64,000 nucleotides of DNA from Closterium sp. NIES-65. Lineage: Eukaryota; Streptophyta; Zygnematophyceae; Desmidiales; Closteriaceae. The stretch is from assembly GCA_948144175.1 (NCBI GenBank), contig CANXME010002107.1, positions 434,001 through 498,000 of the forward strand, written 5' to 3'. The translations under genes and the position numbers were made by a program. Below, one piece after another: positions 1-10,800 of the stretch (its first letter is position 1; the number at the start of each line of letters is the position of its first letter). The notes below the pieces were generated by a model that saw only the letters and a program-made list of their open reading frames with translations, had not been told where the DNA came from and ran no database searches.

Positions 1-1701
1 GACCAGAGATGCGGATGCTAGAACAGCCGAACTGTTAGAAGATGACCCATCAAGACCACCACCAGACGCATCTCCATCATCAGCAGCAGTGGCATCGGCG
101 CCAGCGGTGGTTGTGGCAATACTAGTAGAGGCAGCTGCAGCGGCAGCAGCAGCAGCAACAGCAGCAGCGGAAGGAGGTGGAGCAGAAGCGATGAGGGCGT
201 GGCCCTCGACCTCAACGAACTGCACGAGGGCGGACTCGGCGTCCAGCAGTGCCAGCAGCGACTGGCCTGATATGCTCATCAACATCCCGTTGAACAACGC
301 CTTGAAGCTGGTTGGGGGAGGGGGAGGGGAGGGGGAGGGGAAGGAGGGGGGTGCCGCGCATGTGAGGGTGAGAGATGGAATCACATGTGACATGCCAGCA
401 GGGCCAGCAGCGACTGGCCCGATATGCTCATCAGCATGCCGTTGCACAACGCCTTGAAGCTGGTGGAGGGGGGAGGGGGGGTGCGGCATGTCAGTGAGGG
501 GTGAGAGATGGGATGGCATAGGCGCCAGCAGCAGCGACTGGCCTGATATGCTCATCAGCATTCCGTTGAACAGCGCCTTGAATCTGGTGGACGGGGAGAG
601 GGGAAGAGGGAAGGGCATGTGAGGTGAGGGTTAAGTGATGAGATGCATGCGAGCAGCGGCGGCTGGCCTGAGAGGAACGGACGAGCATGCCAATGAGCAC
701 GAGGTAAGGATATAGATATGGGATGAGCACGAACAAGAGCATGGGCATGCGCACGCTGCACCTGGAGCGTGCATGCAACAATGTGTTGCTACGGAGCACC
801 GGGATGATAAGGCGGCAGTAGGATAGGAAAAGAAGGAGAAGAGCCACCATTTTCAGTAAAAAAAAGGGCACTGGCACGCACCGTTTGAGGCATGTGCCTG
901 TGTAGAGCGTGCTGTTGCTGCTCTCCGCCAGGTCGCATATCTCGTCCACCCGGCTCGCTGGCACATCTGGCCGAAGCTTTACCAAGTAGCTGGCGCGGGA
1001 GCCAACAGGTATGGGGAGAGGAGACGGCGTGGCACGCAGGACATGGGAGTGGACACGGGATGATAGTGGACAGCAAATGAGATGACACGGAATAAAGGAG
1101 CTTGACAATATCGCGGATATTTTAGGGAAATCAAACTAGCGATGTGGTAACATTTTCCAACGACAGGGGTGTCAGGCGGGGCCAGAGGAGTGATACGTGC
1201 TTGAGTATTGTCCTGGCAGGCAGACATCCCCCTTCCTCCAAGGGACGACAGCAGAGGAGAGGTGTCAGCATTGTACTGTCACAACACAATTTTTACTCGA
1301 CTCACCACATCATCCAAGGTACGACATCAGAGAGGATCTGTTTGCAGCGTACTGTCACTTTTGGTAGCGGGGCATTCTCTTTCGCACCCATGGAAGGACG
1401 CGTCTCGGCACCCATGCATGGACGCGCGTCGGCTCTCATGGATAGAACTAAGAACTCACTTCTGCGCGGACGGCACGTCATGCAGCGAAGCTATGCCGGC
1501 CGTCGCGTTGCCCACTTGCAGCCCGCAGTTGTACAGCACCGCGCGGCCCTTGCCTGTGTCGCATGCCGAGTACCGAGCCTGTCCCGGACCTCGGATTGCG
1601 GTTCGGAGTGGAGGCGGGAGGCTCCAGGCCGGACGTGCCAGCAGCACGGAAAGGAACACGGTCAGCCACGGCAAGACGCGGAGGATCAGTGGCAGACCCA
1701 T
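1..1701 (-). CDS. Secreted subtilisin-like protease, N-terminal part (signal peptide and I9 propeptide); runs off left edge
   Basis: Three exons are visible: 1701-1460, 989-882 and 307-1. Exon 1 opens with a clear signal peptide (MGLPLILRVLPWLTVFLSVL, then cleavage near AWS) and a short Cys-containing spacer. Exons 2 and 3 join in phase to give YLVKLRPDVPASRVDEICDL, then FNGMLMSISGQSLLALL and QFVEVEG. This is the pattern of the peptidase-inhibitor I9 propeptide, which folds and inhibits subtilases (S8 family). The phases fit: AA|C at the first junction and CG|C at the second. After the I9 part comes an Ala/Ser/Thr-rich linker, and the catalytic domain, if present, lies beyond position 1. The protein is therefore probably secreted or vacuolar. 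The S8 assignment is inference because no catalytic Asp, His or Ser is in view. Extra partial copies of exon 3 lie just upstream of it. Confidence 0.6.
386..590 (-). repeat. Two truncated copies of exon 3 start of the subtilase-like gene
   Basis: The first ~65 bases of exon 3 (307 downward) are repeated at about 459-397 and 590-525, each preceded by a pyrimidine tract and AG as in a real acceptor. The copies read FKALCNGMLMSISGQ and FKALFNGMLMSISGQ, then diverge into intron-like sequence after the SLLAL codons. They differ from the real exon at several bases, so they are old enough to have diverged. They could act as alternative acceptors or as decoys. Confidence 0.75.
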
Positions 1702-3146
1702 CGCTGCCTTGGCTTGAGAATGTCTGGCTTAGGAACGCTTGATTTCGTCACAAAGCGATCCAAGTTTGCCAGTTCCGTTCTGCTAAATAACGCAGTAGCG
1801 AGTACGATATGATTCTCGTTCACTCCGTGATGCAGAATGCGAACTACGGAAGTTCGTTCGGGAGTAAGCAGCGCACGGCTCGCGAGATAGTAAGGCGAGA
1901 GTGCCGATGCTTATCAGCAGGGTCCTATGGAGATAGCTAGCATTACTACGACGCTGACGGTCAGGTACGATCGGCTCGCCGACGAAAACACATCGAAGAC
2001 CCGACGCGCTTCGTAAAGGACGAAGCGTCATCGCGCGTTCCTGAATGACCATTCCCCTCTGGAACAGACTCAGGCTAGTGGCGAGTGATGCTCCCGGCAT
2101 GGTATCCGGTGAGCGACGACGGCAGCCCGAGCGACACTAGACTGAACGACGGTATCCCGAGCGACGGTATCCCGAGCGATGGTAGCCGAGCAATAATAGC
2201 ACGGTCTAGCGTAGCGAAGTGGGATATTGAATAAAGACGCCAGTGGAGCTTCGAAATAGAGAGGAAATTCGGGAACTTCGAGGGATGAAAGTGGCGGCAA
2301 TTGAGCTCGGTTCGGCTTGCCTCGAGCAGTGCAGAGCGCGGCACTCCTGTCTGGAAAAGTTGCAGAAGTACACCGGATCAATATACAGTCTAAGCGTTGA
2401 GATTGGGGACTGCATAAGCTTAATCAATTGGCTAGGTTCGCGAAAAGAAAGTTAAATACGGCCCCTTCAACAAAAGCACAAGCACTGGCACGTGGCGCAC
2501 ATGGCTGGTGGCTGGCGGTTTGCTGGGGTGGGTGGGGAACCCCACCCGAAGCCCAACGATCAGGTCCCCTCAAAGTTATCGAAATGCCTTTCGCAACGAG
2601 GTGGATACCCAGTCGACGATCGTCGTGTAAATGTCGTTCGATTTCGCATGCTCAAACTTTCCCTTTCCCTGTGGTGTGGTGTTTTTGTTCTCTGCTTTGC
2701 TCAAGTCTGATCTGATCCATTCTATGAAGGACCGAACACAACACAACTAGGCTAGGTGGGAATCATTTGCCTACCGGCAAGGCCAGAAAGTCAAGCCACA
2801 CCAAAGCCTCGGCTGCTCAAGCCGTAGTAGCTAGATGTTAGGCGACCCGATGGTTCGTAAGAACTATAATTAGTCTAGACGATTACTTGCAAAGCGCGTA
2901 ATCTAGTTTCGTCGCTTTTCACTTTACTCGGTAACAATCGTCCCGAGTTCACGAGATTCGGATCAGAGCAGACGCGAGGCTCGCGTCACCTCAGATCACC
3001 TCGCAGATCTTCTGACTCGAAGATAGATCACCACTTTACACGAAAAGACAGAGCCACTTTACGCTAGGAGAGAGAGCCAATTTACCCGGGGAGAGATCAT
3101 CGTATACATCACATCCCGCCGTTTGTTAGAATTTTCGCGGGCCGTC
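1702..3146. other. Intergenic region between two divergent genes
   Basis: This stretch holds the shared 5' region of the minus-strand subtilase-like gene (start 1701) and the plus-strand coiled-coil gene (start 3147). It is less GC-rich than the genes. A degenerate 15-base repeat (GACGGTATCCCGAGC and relatives) occupies about 2117-2191. I see no convincing ORF, TATA box or RNA gene. Confidence 0.5.
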
Positions 3147-3450
3147 ATGAATTCCTATGGCATGCCGCCAGGAGGCGGCCCGACCGGTGGTCCCGGTGGT
3201 GGTAACCCGCTGGGTAACATGCCGGGCGGTAGGCGAAGAGAAGTCTGGCGAATTGTCAGCGATCCGAATATTCACCTCGGTAGAGTCACAAATTCCGACG
3301 TATACTCGCAACCGAAAGGAATTCCGGACGGCATGCAGAATTATCCCGGAGGACCCATGGGTTCAGGCGGCGGTTCCGGGATTCCCGGGATGGCGATGCG
3401 CGGAATAGGGGGTCCCTCTCAGGAGCAGATCCCGCCTGGATACTACCGAC

Positions 3451-3493
<43 letters not shown>

Positions 3494-6400
3494 AGGAGGA
3501 GGAGGAGCATATGGACGGATGAACAGTGCCTACGGCCGCGGGGACGGGGGAGGAAAGGGGAGCACCAGCGGAGGGGGAGGGGGAGGGGGAGGGGGAGGGG
3601 GAGGCGGAGGGGGAGGTGGAGGGGGAAGTGGCGGAGGGGGACCTCCGCGGCAGGTCTACCAGCTGCCGCAGTACAGAGGGCGTGGGCGGAACAGCAGACC
3701 TTACGGGCAGGCGGCGCAAAATCTGGATGGTTCCGCCTCAGGGCCCGGCTTAGGGTCCGGGCCGACTGGGGGTTTAGAAAACGGCGAAGCGACGGGCGTG
3801 CGGCAGTCGCACGCGAGCGGCAGCAGCACGTCGTCGAGTTTGTCGCAGGAGGTTCGTTCCGTCGGTCGTGGCACGTGCGATATTTCGTAGGCCCGTTTCG
3901 AATCGACTTGGAAGTTCCGTCGGTCGTTGGTCCTGCGGCATCGCTGTACTATCGTGTTTATAGCTTGATTAATTTCCAGCCGTAGGATTCGTGGTTCTTC
4001 TTGCCTTGTAACGATCTTGCAGGACACATCATGCAACAGGATTGGGGAGCATGACGCATACCAAACATACCAACATCCTTACGGTTCGTGTCTCTGCTGC
4101 CCGTTCGTGTGAGCAGGAGGACAACCAAACACGAAGGCAGCAGCAGCAACAGATGCAGGAGCAACCTCACGATTATAACGGTCAACTGCAGGCGCAGCAG
4201 CAGGCAGAGCAACAGCAACAGCAGCAAGAAGCGGAGGTTGCAAGTCAGCAGCACACGCAGCACGAGCAGCAACCCTATACTTCGAGCAACGGACAGGGCG
4301 AAGATGTGTCTCCTGCAGTGGATCGCCAAGAGAACGACAATTTCAACAGCCAGCAGCCGCAGCAACAGTTTGAACAGCAGCAGGAGCAGGAGCAGGAGCA
4401 GGAGGAGCACGAGCAGCAGTCGCAGCAATCGCAGCAGGAGCAAGCGGAGCAATCAGAGGAGGAGAAGGAGGTACAGGTAGACGGAGGGGAGGCAGACAGA
4501 CAGGTGGATATAGCCGCCATCGCCACGCCCAGCACGGGAGTCTCACCAGCCAGAGGAGCCAATCATAAGGACGTGCGCAACGTGGAAGACGAGGGGCGCG
4601 CGCTGCTGGCGCTGGGGGAGGCGGAGCTGCGCGCGCTGCTGGCGGAAGCGGAAGCCGCGCGCGAGGCAGCGATCCGCGCTGAGGTGGCGCGCGCAGCGGC
4701 TCTTGTGGCGCGCGTGGAGGTGGGGAGGGCGCGCGCGGAGTTTGACGCGGAGAGGCAGCAGCTGCTGGCGGCGGAGGCATTGCTCAAGGTGGGGGGGCAA
4801 CTTGCGGGTCCTCGTTCTTCCCCTTCCCCCCATCCCCCCAACCTTCCCCTTCTCCCAGTCCTTCCCCTTGCCACCACCCTCCCTACCTCGCTTTTTCCCC
4901 CTGGTGGCCCTTTCAAGTCGAATGCAGCACACAATCCGCAAATCAAATGTGCGTGTTCTGCTCATTATAGTGATGGTCAAACCACGTCCTTCCCGCCTTC
5001 CCCCCCCTCTCCCTTCCTCCCCCCCTTCCGCCCCCATCCTCCCTACTCACCCCGCTCCTCCGCAGAGTCAACTGGCGGGCGCACTGGAAGAGGTGAGGAG
5101 CAAGGAGGAGGAGATGCAGCGAGTGAAGGAGAGGGCGGAAGAGGCGGAGCAGCAGGTGGCCGCACACCAGAACGAGATGAAGGAACGGGTGAGAGGGGGG
5201 CTCATTGAACACGGTTTACTCTCATACTTCACACCACACTTCGAGACGCATATTTCCAAGAAATGCATTCGGGTTGCTTCCCTGATGTCCGGTGGGTGTC
5301 TGGACTTTGGCAGGTGTGGCAGAAGGAAGGTGTTATTCGAGAGAAGAACTCCGAAGTGGCAGCCTTGAGGTGAGAGTGGTTGTTGAGCAGTGTGTGTGTT
5401 TGTGTGCGACCTACCTTGCAGTGAGGGGGCTGGGCGGGCGGTATGTCCAGGAAGGGGAACAGAAATGAGCAGTGTTATTGCGGTTATTGCTTGTTATTGC
5501 TGTTGCCCTCCCCTTCTGCTCCCTCTTCCTCCTCCTACATCGCCTGCATGCCCTTGCATGCCACAAGCTACGCGGAACGCTTTCTGCTGCTGCTCCTTAC
5601 GATATTCCTCCCTTGGACTGGGCAGTGGCGGAGAGCAAGGCGCAGGCGAGTCAGAGGGAGGCGGAGGGAGGCGAGTTACTCATTCCTCCCTTTCTTCCCC
5701 TCCTCCCTCCACCCCACGTCACTGCAGGCGCGAGCGGGACGGGGCAGTGGCGGAGAGCAAGGCGCAGGCGAGTCAGAGGGAGGCGGAGAGAGCAGAGATG
5801 GGCGCGCAGATGGAGAGGCTCCAGAGCCAAGTGGCTGACGCGGAGCAGCGCCTGAGAGACACTCAGAACCAGCTGCGGCTGGTGCAGGAGGAGTTGTGGC
5901 AGAAAGAGGACGCGGTGAAGGAGGCGCAGGGGTGGGCGGCGCACGGGCAGGACATGGAGGCCCACGTGGCAGCCATCACAGCAGCCAATCAGAGCCTGCA
6001 TGGCGAGCTCAGGGAGCGCACGGACCAGTGCCACCACCTGTTTGCTGTCACGCACCAACTCAGGCAGCAGGTGGGTGGGTGAGTGAGTGGGTTGGTTGGT
6101 TGGGTGTTCTCGATGCGCCTCAACAGCTCAGGGAGCGCACGGACCAGTGCCACCATCTCTTTGCCGTCACGCACCAGCTCAGGCAGCAGGTATGTTGGTG
6201 CCTGTTTGCCGCCAATTGCCTGTTTGCTGCCAATTGCCTGTTTGCCGCCAATCGCCTGTTTGCCGCCAATTGCCTGTTTGCCGCCAATTGCCTGTTTGCC
6301 GCCAATCGCCTGTTTGCCGCCAATCGCCTGTTTGCCGCCAATCGCCTGTTTGCCGCCAATCGCCTGTTTGCTGTCACTCGCCAGCTCAGACAGCAGGTGG

Positions 6401-8033
6401 GTTGGTATCCTCATTGTTTTCAATAAGATGTGTGGCGCGCATTATATCTCTCTGCTCGCACTCCCACCCCTTCCTCCCCCCCCCCACGAAACACCAGCTG
6501 GCGGAGAGCGAGCGAGCGGTACCACATGCAGCTGATGCAGCGTGTTCGTGGTGATGCTCACATGACATGCAAACCGTTTTTTCCAACTCCTTCCACCTGC
6601 CGTCTCCTCCCCCCCCCCACGAAACAACAGCTGGCGGAGAGCGAGCGAGCGGTACCACATGCAGCTGATGCAGCATGTTTGTGGTGATGCTCACATGACC
6701 TGCAAACCGTTTTTTCCAACTCCTTCCCCACCTTCCCCCTGCCGTTTCCACCCTCTCTCCCCACTAGCTGGCGGAGAGTGAGCGGTACCACATGCAGCTG
6801 ATGCAGCGCCTGCACATGGAGAACACGGACCTGCGCTCCAGGCTCGGCGCCCTCCCTGCCGCTGCTTCGGGTGCAGGCACGGCAACAGGAGCAGGAGCAG
6901 CGGGTGTTGGCACAGCAGGAGGCACAGGGAATGCAGGAGGCACAGCGATTGCAGGAGGGCAGGCAGCAGCAGTAGCAGCAGCAGCAGCAGGCGCTCTGGG
7001 GGCATCAGGAGGGAGCGGTGCAGGGGGCACGGGTGCAGGAAGAGAAGCAGGAGGGGTTGTGCAAGGAGCTGGGGTAGCGTTGGGTGGCGTGGGTGGTGCT
7101 GGTGGCAGCAAGGACGGAAAGGTGAGGTTCATGGATCATGGGACAAGGCAATGGTTGAGTCAAGCCATGGGCCAAGCAATGGGAAGCGAGGTTCATGCGA
7201 CGATACGAGGAGCTTAGGAAGTAGCCAAGTCCTGCTCCTGTTTTCCTGTTCCTCTGTTCTCTCCATCACTCCCTCCACTCCTCCATTCCATCTCATTCTC
7301 CCCTTCTCCATTCCTTATTCTCTGTTTCTCCGTCTCCTATCCTGCCCCTTTTCCTGTTTTTCTTTCTTTCCCCCACTCCTATCCTGCCCCCATTCCTGTC
7401 TAATTCTGTCTCCCTCTCTCCTCGTCTCCCATGTTTTCCCCCACAGAACGAAGCAGCAGCAGCACAGACAGGTCAGGCCCACCCGCCCATGGCGCCACAC
7501 GCCTACCTCATCCACCCACACATGCCCCACCCCTTCTACGCTGCACCCTTCACCTTGTCTCTCTCTCCCCCCTTTTTTTCCTGTCTTTCCCCGTGCTTTC
7601 CCCCACAGAGCGAAGCAGCGGCGGCACAGTCAGGACAGGTCCACCCGCCCATGGCGCCTCATGCCTACCTCATCCGCCCACACATGCCCCACCCCTTCTA
7701 CGCTGCACCCATGCAAACCGTCCCCACACCCATACAACCTGGCCCCACACCCATGCAACCCGTGCCTATGCTTGTTCCTCACTCCGCCTCTCCCCCAGCC
7801 CTGCATCCTCTGCATCCACACCCCTCCACTCTCCCGCCTGCCGCCTACCCACCTGCTGGTATGCAAGGGCAAGGATTACAGGCAGCAGGGGTGCAGCAGA
7901 CAGGGATTGCGGTTACAGGGTTACCAGAGCAGAACCAGCTGCACATGCAGAATCAGGGGCAGGGGCAAGCACATGCGCAGGCACCAAAACCGCAGGGGCA
8001 ACAGCCAAGTCAGCAGCAGCAGCAGCAGCAGCC

Positions 8034-8084
<51 letters not shown>

Positions 8085-10356
8085 GCAGCAGCAGCAGCAG
8101 CAGCAGCAAGCGGTGGTGATGCATCACATCACCCACCCCATGAGCAACCAGCCTCTCCCCCTTGACCCCACCTCATCCCAGCAGCAGCAGCATGCGAGCA
8201 GCCTTGGTTTTAGTGCTGGGACTAGCAATGGGCCAAGTAGCAGCAACAACACTGGAGACACAGGGGAGAAGGGTAGGGAGAGCGGTGGCAGCAGCAGCAC
8301 GGGTGATCAAGCCCCAGTAGGCGGGCATGCTAATGGGCACATGGGCAGCGGTAGTGTTGCTGATGCTACTCCGAGAGACAGCTTTTCCAGTCATGGCTCT
8401 TCCAGTACTAGCAACAGCAATGCTGGCGCCAGCACCAGTATGAGCAACAGCAACAGCAATGCAGGCCAGTCTCTCCCGATCAGCGCTGCTGCTGCCTCCT
8501 CTGCCACTCATATCCCTGCTTCTGAAACCCCTGCTACTGATACCCCTGCCACTAAAGCTGCTGCTGCTGCTGCTGCCCCTCGGAAGCTCGCAGCCAGTCC
8601 CATCACGCAGCGGTCGCCGCCCCGAGGGGTGGATGTGGGGTTGGGGGGCGTGGCATACGTGCCGGAACGCCCAAGCGGGGAGGCCTCAGGTGCAGCAGAG
8701 TCAAACGCGGGAGGTCAAGCGGGGATCGAAGGGAAAGTTGGGATTGAACCTCTGCCTGCGTCGGCGGTGCTGGCAGCAGGGAGCAGTGGGGGAGAGAAAA
8801 CAGAGGGTGCCGCACCAGCTAGCATCGACACGACACCACCACCAGCAGCAGTAGCAGATGATGCAGCACCCGCACCCCTCGCAGCACCACCGGCCGCACG
8901 CCCCGAGCCCATGATGCCGCCGTTGCCCCCGGGAGCGCAGTTGAAGGACGAGAGGGCGCTGCTGACGTGCATCGTGCGAACACTCTCAGCGGACAGGGGC
9001 GCCAAGGCCCTCATCTCCTCCACTGTTGCGCCGCGCCTTGCACGCCTGCTCGCCCCATTAACTTGGGCTCATTATGAGCCTCTCTACGGGTCGCTGGACC
9101 AACTCATTGCCTCCAAGCCCCAGGTACGTGTATGGGACTGTTCTTTGTGTAGCCTTGTCTTACCAGGTTCGTGTTTGCCTTGGCTTCGTCTGTCCTCCTT
9201 TGCCTCCTCGCCCGCCTCATGTGTGCGTCCAAATTCGAGGGTTTGCCATTGCCATTCGATCTGAGGTGACTTTTGAGTCGACTCAAAAGTCAATTCGAGG
9301 GTTTGCCCTTGCCATTCGATCTGGTGAGAACTCTCAAGGTTCACCAGTGTTCCGTGTGCCAACGCCAAGGCCCGCATCTCACGTGTGCCACCGCCAAGGC
9401 CCGCATCTCACGTGTGCCACCGCCAAGGCCCGCATCTCACGTGTGCCACCGCCAAGGCCCGCATCTCCCGTGTGCCACCGCCAAGGCCCGCATCTCACGT
9501 GTGCCACCGCCAAGGCCCGCATCTCACGTGTGCCACCGCCAAGGCCCGCATCTCACGTGTGCCACCGCCAAGGCCCGCATCTCACGTGTGCCACCGCCAA
9601 GGCCCGCATCTCACGTGTGCCACCGCCAAGGCCCGCATCTCACGTGTGCCACCGCCAAGGCCCGCATCTCACGTGTGCCACCGCCAAGGCCCGCATCTCA
9701 CGTGTGCCACCGCCAAGGCCCGCATCTCACGTGTGCCACCGCCAAGGCCCGCATCTCACCGAATCCCTTTCGAATGCTGACAGGACACTACATGCATCCC
9801 TGCCATCTTTCCGTTTCCCTTCCCGCAAGCAGCTGTTTGGCACGGAGGGATCGGACCATGTATTTCTGAGCGCAAGTGCACACTGATGGAGCTGTCATCA
9901 AAGTTGCGCGCCACTACGCACATATGTTCTAACACCGTGCCTTCCCGTCTTCCCCCTCTTTCCTGTGACCAGTTGTTTGGCATGGAAGGACCAGACCACG
10001 TGTTCCTGAGAAGCAACGCCCATGCCATCATCGCCACACTCCCACTCCACCCCACCATGCCTCTGCAGCATCCCTCCTCCTCCATCCCCTCCCCCGCCAC
10101 ATCCCTCCCACTCGCCCTCACCCCGGCCGCCCCCCGCCCCCTTGCTCCCCGCTCACCCCCTCCTGATGCTTCCGCTCCGACTGGTGCTGTATCCGGTGCT
10201 GCTAATGGAACCAACGCTGGTGCGAGTACTAACCCTGCTTCTGGTTTGGGAGCAGGGGGCAGCGAGGAGGGGGTGTTGAGGCGTGAGATTGTGGGGCCGG
10301 GGGTGGAAGGGGCGGGGCGGGGCAGCCGCCTGTGGTTCGCCAATGCTGCTCGATGA
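3147..10356 (+). CDS. Large coiled-coil protein conserved in plants (DUF7725-like C-terminus)
   Basis: My model is 3147-3851, 4117-4788, 5066-5188, 5314-5369, 5728-6070, 6768-7121, 7609-9123, 9973-10356, giving 1,383 aa with all phases consistent. Start is the ATG giving MNSYGMPPGG. Order of parts: a Gly-rich N-terminus with RREVWRIVSDPN; a Gln-rich stretch; a long coiled coil (exons 2-5, including LRRERD and QSLHGELRERTDQ); a Pro/His region with MAPHAYLIRPHMPHPFYAAP; polyQ at 8015-8110; and a C-terminal block with LLTCIVRTLSADRGAKALIS, YGSLDQLIASKP and LFGMEGPDHVFLR. These blocks match, from memory, a land-plant protein family of unknown role, sometimes mis-annotated as Rad50-like. The first splice (3852-4116) is the least certain. 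I cannot assign a function. At least four introns contain partial exon copies. Confidence 0.8.
5619..5667 (+). repeat. Truncated copy of exon 5 start, coiled-coil gene
   Basis: About 45 bases beginning GGGCAGTGGCGGAGAGCAAG repeat the exon 5 segment at 5741-5788 almost perfectly. The copy then runs into intron pyrimidine sequence. It lies in the preceding intron. Confidence 0.75.
6124..6396 (+). repeat. Two copies of exon 5 end with donors, plus an 18-bp minisatellite between them
   Basis: The end of exon 5 (CTCAGGGAGCGCACGGACCA to CAGGCAGCAG, ending 6070) is repeated at 6126-6190, followed by GTATGT, and as a shorter copy at about 6360-6396, followed by GTGGGT. Each keeps the CAG|GT donor. 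Between the copies, 6201-6370 is about nine tandem units of CCTGTTTGCCGCCAATTG. Its first and last units grade into the exon copy (CTGTTTGCTGTCAC), so the minisatellite seems to have grown out of the duplicated exon. Confidence 0.8.
6492..6727 (+). repeat. Two truncated copies of exon 6 start, coiled-coil gene
   Basis: The exon 6 start (CTGGCGGAGAGTGAGCGGTA at 6768) is preceded by two tandem units of about 135 bases, beginning near 6494 and 6629. Each has an acceptor-like tract, CAG, and a version of the same exon start with four extra bases (GAGCGAGCGAGCGG) that break the frame. After about 55 exon bases both continue with an identical intron segment. Only the third copy reads on as exon. 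Confidence 0.8.
7441..7551 (+). repeat. Duplicate acceptor and start of exon 7, in frame
   Basis: CCACAG followed by about 105 exon-like bases repeats the start of exon 7 (acceptor ending 7608). The copy reads NEAAAAQTGQAHPPMAPHAY against SEAAAAQSGQVHPPMAPHAY in the real exon. The reading frame stays open from the copy through the intervening 162 bases into exon 7, so use of the upstream acceptor would add 54 residues in frame. Confidence 0.75.
9240..9330 (+). repeat. 34-base duplication flanking a 24-base palindrome
   Basis: Two near-identical copies of ATTCGAGGGTTTGCC...CATTCGATCTG flank a perfect inverted repeat centred on GAGTCGACTC at 9268-9291. The whole lies in the last intron of the coiled-coil gene. 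It is the clearest example of the palindrome found at duplication junctions in this window. Confidence 0.8.
9354..9759 (+). repeat. 29-bp minisatellite, 14 tandem copies
   Basis: The unit CGTGTGCCACCGCCAAGG plus CCCGCATCTCA repeats head to tail 14 times with almost no divergence, in the last intron of the coiled-coil gene. Near-identity implies recent expansion or ongoing homogenisation. It has no spacers, so it is not a CRISPR array. Because 29 is not a multiple of 3, all three forward frames are open through it, which creates false ORFs. Confidence 0.95.
9828..9885 (+). repeat. Truncated copy of exon 8 start, coiled-coil gene
   Basis: CAGCTGTTTGGCACGGAGGG and the following ~35 bases resemble the real exon 8 start (acceptor CAG ending 9972, TTGTTTGGCATGGAAGGACC). 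The copy keeps the acceptor and codes for LFGTEGSDHVFLSASAH before a stop. It is about 80% identical to the real exon start. Confidence 0.75.
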
Positions 10357-10800
10357 CCTAGTGGGGCTTGAAGAGTGAAGCGGTTAGGGAGGGAAACAAA
10401 CTAGTTGCGGGTGAGAAGGGATGAAGATAAGGTGAGGCATAGTGGTAACTGTGGGATTGGTGCGAGAGGGTGTGCTGTGCTGTGCTTCTGTGGACGTGTT
10501 GGGCTGGATAGGAGTGAGAGTAGGACAATGCTGCTGTTGGGACAGGGTGACTGTTGGGACGAGGCAAAAGTGGTAAGACCATTTTGGGGACAAGGCTATT
10601 GCTGGATATACCCACTGTATCTCAGTGCTGCTTGGTGATTAGTGAGCTGTCACTACTGGCACAAAAATTGCAAAATTTCACCAGATACTGAAAGGGTATT
10701 GATAAGATGCCTGGACCTGAAATAGCGAACAGATATGCACAACCCACAATATGCACAGCCAGGTGTGTCGTTATCAAGTGTTCTCTCGATGGCCACAGCA
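10357..10800. other. Convergent intergenic region
   Basis: This lies between the stop of the coiled-coil gene (10356) and the stop of APC10 (10801, minus strand). It should hold both 3' UTRs. I see nothing else in it. Confidence 0.5.

Noticed and set aside
9354-9759. 29-bp repeat resembling a CRISPR array
   Set aside because: Units are contiguous with no unique spacers, and the locus is in an intron of a nuclear eukaryotic gene.
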